Assembly: GCF_017813235.1 (NCBI RefSeq)
Contig: NZ_JAGISH010000004.1
Location: 100,747-164,746 of the forward strand
Length of the DNA: 64,000 nt
Source of the DNA: Sagittula salina
GTDB taxonomy: Bacteria > Pseudomonadota > Alphaproteobacteria > Rhodobacterales > Rhodobacteraceae
Reading direction: 5' to 3'
The translations under genes were made by a program, and so were the position numbers. Positions 61,669 through 64,000 of the stretch are shown piece after piece. How positions within the stretch are numbered: the stretch's first letter is position 1; each line of letters opens with the position of its first letter. The notes under the pieces were generated by a model that was not told the DNA's origin, searched no databases, and saw only the letters and a list, made by a program, of their open reading frames with translations.

Positions 61669-64000
61669 TCAGCCGCGCAGGCAGCCGCCCGTGGCCTTGG
61701 CGACCTTGTCGATGATCTTGGCCGCGACCGCCTCGATGTCCTTTTCCTTCAATGTCTTGTCCGTCGGCTGCAGGCGCACGGTCAGCGCAAGGCTCTTCTT
61801 GCCCTCGCCGAGGCTGCCACCGATAAACTCGTCAAAGACACGTACGTCGGCGATCAGCGCCTTGTCCGCGCCCTGCGCCGCGTTGACCAGCGTCAGCGCT
61901 TCCACGTCGGCGTCCACCACGAAAGCAAAGTCACGCTCAACCGGCTGCAAGTCGTTCAGTGCCAGCGCCGGACGGGTCGCGCCCTTCTTCTTGGGCAGCG
62001 GTACCTCCGCAGGGTGGATGACGAAGGCCACCGCCGGGCCCTTGATATCCATTGCCGCCAGCACCTTGGGGTGCAGTTCGCCAAAGGTGCCCAGCACCTT
62101 CTTCGGGCCGAGGCAGAAACGGCCGTGCCGCCCCGGATGCCACCAACCCTCGCCACCGCGCATGATCTGCATCTTTGCAGGTGCGCCAATGGCCGCAAGC
62201 ACGGCCTCCGCATCCGCCTTCGCGTCATACAGGTCCACGGGCCGCGCGGCGCCGTGCACGTCCTTGGGTCCGGAGCGGCCCACCAGCAGGCCGCCGATCA
62301 TCTGCGACTGCTCGCCTGGCTCGCCGCCGTGGAAGGCCGCGCCAACTTCGAAAAGAGCGAGATCCGCGAAGCCTCGCGCCTGATTACGGGCCGCAGCGCG
62401 CAGCAGACCCGGCAGCAATTGCGGACGCATATGTGACATGTCCGACGAGATCGGATTCGCCAGCATGGTGGCGTCGTCACCACCACCAAAAAGCGCCGCC
62501 GCCTCCCGATCGATGAAACTGTAAGTCACGCATTCGTTGTAGCCCAGCGCCGCGACGGTGCGCCGCGCGATCTGTTCGCGCTTTTGCTGGGCCGAGAGGA
62601 TCTGCTTGGGCACCCCCGCCATACGCGGCAGCGGCCGCCCCTTGAGCTTCGTCAGAGACGCAATGCGCGCCACTTCCTCGACAAGGTCGGCCTGGCCCAG
62701 CACGTCGGGGCGCCAAGACGGCACATGCGCGAGGTTGCCCTCCATACGGAAGCCGAGGCGCGTCAGGGTCTGGCGCTGTTCACTCTCCGGGATTTCCATG
62801 CCAACCAGTGACACGACTCGCTCCGGGTCAAGCCGGTAGGCGCGCGCGGTATCGGGCACGGCGCCCGCCACGACGGCCTCCGACGGCTCCCCGCCGCAAA
62901 GGTCAACAATCATCGCTGTCGCGTCGTCCAGCGCCTGCCGGTTGTACGCCGGGTCGATGCCGCGTTCGTTTCGGTAACGCGCGTCGGAATTGATCTTCAA
63001 CACACGACCGGTTTGGGCGATCTGGATGCGGTCCCAGACGGCGGCCTCAAGAAAAACGTTCACCGTCTCCTCAGTGCAGCCTGTGGCAAGCCCGCCCATG
63101 ATGCCACCGATCGACTCGATGCCCGAGTCGTCGGAGATCACCACCTGCCCACCGGGGAAGGTGTAGGTCTTCTCGTCCAGCCCGACCAGCATCGCCCCCT
63201 CGGGCGCGCGGTGCACACGCAGGTTTCCGGCCACCTTGTCCGCGTCGAAGACGTGCAGCGGCCGGTTACGGTCAAAGGTGAAGAAGTTCGTGATGTCTAC
63301 CAGCGCCGAGATCGGACGCAGGCCGATGGCACGCAGACGATCCTGCAACCACTTCGGGCTGGGCCCGTTCTTTACGCCGCGAATCAGGCGACCGGCAAAG
63401 ACCTCGCACCCTTCCGCGCGCGCGTCCTCGTCGATGCTGACGGTGATCGGGCTGGGAAAAGACCCCTCGATGGCCGCCTTTCTCAGCGGCTTCAGAGTGC
63501 CCAGCCCCCGCGCGGCGAGATCACGGGCGATGCCATGCACGCCCAACGCGTCCTGCCGGTTCGGGGTGATGGCGATCTCGATCACCGGGTCGACCTTCGA
63601 CGGGTCGTTCGCGGCCAGCCAGTCAGTGAACTTCTGCCCGACCTCGGCCCCAATGGAATCTGCGGGCAGTTCGATGATGCCCGCGTGTTCGTCCGACAGT
63701 TCCAGCTCCCGCTCGGAGGCCATCATGCCGTGGCTTTCCACGCCACGAATGTTGCCCACCGACAGCGTCATGTCGATGCCGGGCACGTAGTCGCCGGGCT
63801 TGGCCAGCACCACGGTGATGCCCTCGCGCGCGTTGGGCGCGCCGCAGACGATCTGCTTCTCGCCCTCGTCGGTCATTACCTTGCAGACCCGCAGGCGGTC
63901 GGCGTCGGGGTGCTGCTCGGCGTGGACCACCTTGGCCAGCGTGAAGGCGGAAAGCTTCGCGGCGGGATTCACCACCTCCTCGACCTCCAGCCCGAGGTCG
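61669..64000 (-). CDS. pheT: Phenylalanyl-tRNA synthetase beta subunit (5' end beyond the window)
   Basis: 777 codons of the large subunit of PheRS, which charges tRNA-Phe with PheS as alpha2beta2. The frame enters at the window end as DLGLEVEEVVNP, so about 28 N-terminal residues are missing. Domains in order: the OB-fold tRNA-binding module (AKVVHAEQHPDADRLRVCKV, CGAPNAREG, SHGMMASERELEL), the B3/B4 editing region (LGVHGIARDLAARGLG; ALVDITNFFTFDRNRPLHVFDADKV), B5 (VSLVGMEIPESEQRQTLTRLGF), the catalytic-like core (AALGYNECVTYSFIDREAAALFGG) and the FDX-ACB domain at the C-terminus. pheS is expected outside the window. Confidence 0.97.
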   Translation of the reverse strand, partial: DLGLEVEEVVNPAAKLSAFTLAKVVHAEQHPDADRLRVCKVMTDEGEKQIVCGAPNAREGITVVLAKPGDYVPGIDMTLSVGNIRGVESHGMMASERELELSDEHAGIIELPADSIGAEVGQKFTDWLAANDPSKVDPVIEIAITPNRQDALGVHGIARDLAARGLGTLKPLRKAAIEGSFPSPITVSIDEDARAEGCEVFAGRLIRGVKNGPSPKWLQDRLRAIGLRPISALVDITNFFTFDRNRPLHVFDADKVAGNLRVHRAPEGAMLVGLDEKTYTFPGGQVVISDDSGIESIGGIMGGLATGCTEETVNVFLEAAVWDRIQIAQTGRVLKINSDARYRNERGIDPAYNRQALDDATAMIVDLCGGEPSEAVVAGAVPDTARAYRLDPERVVSLVGMEIPESEQRQTLTRLGFRMEGNLAHVPSWRPDVLGQADLVEEVARIASLTKLKGRPLPRMAGVPKQILSAQQKREQIARRTVAALGYNECVTYSFIDREAAALFGGGDDATMLANPISSDMSHMRPQLLPGLLRAAARNQARGFADLALFEVGAAFHGGEPGEQSQMIGGLLVGRSGPKDVHGAARPVDLYDAKADAEAVLAAIGAPAKMQIMRGGEGWWHPGRHGRFCLGPKKVLGTFGELHPKVLAAMDIKGPAVAFVIHPAEVPLPKKKGATRPALALNDLQPVERDFAFVVDADVEALTLVNAAQGADKALIADVRVFDEFIGGSLGEGKKSLALTVRLQPTDKTLKEKDIEAVAAKIIDKVAKATGGCLRG

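Overview
The window reads as a stretch of chromosome from a high-GC alphaproteobacterium of the order Rhodobacterales (Roseobacter/Paracoccaceae type). Evidence: a complete tol-pal block followed by tilS and ftsH; two enzymes of the ethylmalonyl-CoA pathway (mcl1 and an Mcd-type acyl-CoA dehydrogenase); an alphaproteobacterial FYDLN-acid protein; formate-tetrahydrofolate ligase next to folD; and strongly GC-biased third codon positions that create many long antisense ORFs, which I ignored. No phage, insertion sequence, plasmid or CRISPR signature was seen.

Layout. 0-7.7 kb: an enolase-superfamily enzyme, a two-cysteine ArsR regulator overlapping an amidase, an acyl-CoA synthetase, a DUF1992 protein, a methyltransferase and an SRAP/YedK protein. 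7.8-12.3 kb: a secreted glycoside hydrolase-like protein, a DAO-type flavoenzyme in an operon with an unusual TIM-barrel/methylglyoxal-synthase-like fusion, then tRNA-Gly. 12.5-22.1 kb: ABC exporter, periplasmic 5'-nucleotidase, DUF952-pyrD-arsC, a DMT transporter, and a desaturase divergent from an XRE regulator. 22.9-27.2 kb: folD, fhs, a MOSC protein and tam. 27.2-38.3 kb: ftsH, tilS, cpoB, pal, tolB, tolA, tolR, tolQ, then ybgC split off by an opposite-strand diguanylate cyclase. 38.7-43.2 kb: a flavoprotein and a D-amino-acid catabolic set (dat, dgcA, dgcN). 43.4-50.5 kb: mcl1, two tandem methyltransferases, LysE-type exporter, accA, and a GerW/DUF2953/small-protein operon. 50.5-56 kb: GntR regulator, metallopeptidase, FYDLN-acid protein, tRNA-Ala, a frameshifted exonuclease, and the AmmeMemoRadiSam pair (fused B-A protein plus an AmrS gene with an in-frame stop). 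56-64 kb: small unknown proteins, TauE/SafE transporter, mcd, a second desaturase, an AhpD-like protein and pheT running off the end.

How the genes work together. The Tol-Pal block couples outer-membrane constriction to division. dat, dgcN and dgcA would together move the nitrogen and carbon of D-amino acids through N-acetyl-glutamate. mcl1 and mcd serve acetyl-CoA assimilation and share a motif upstream of their starts. folD and fhs make up the one-carbon folate branch. The least explained parts are the TIM-barrel/MgsA fusion with altered active-site residues, the GerW/DUF2953 operon in a non-sporulating lineage, a composite intergenic element (box plus GC-rich hairpins at several of its six sites), and four different intergenic minisatellites. 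The first 53 bases are a pure C run, most likely an assembly artefact.
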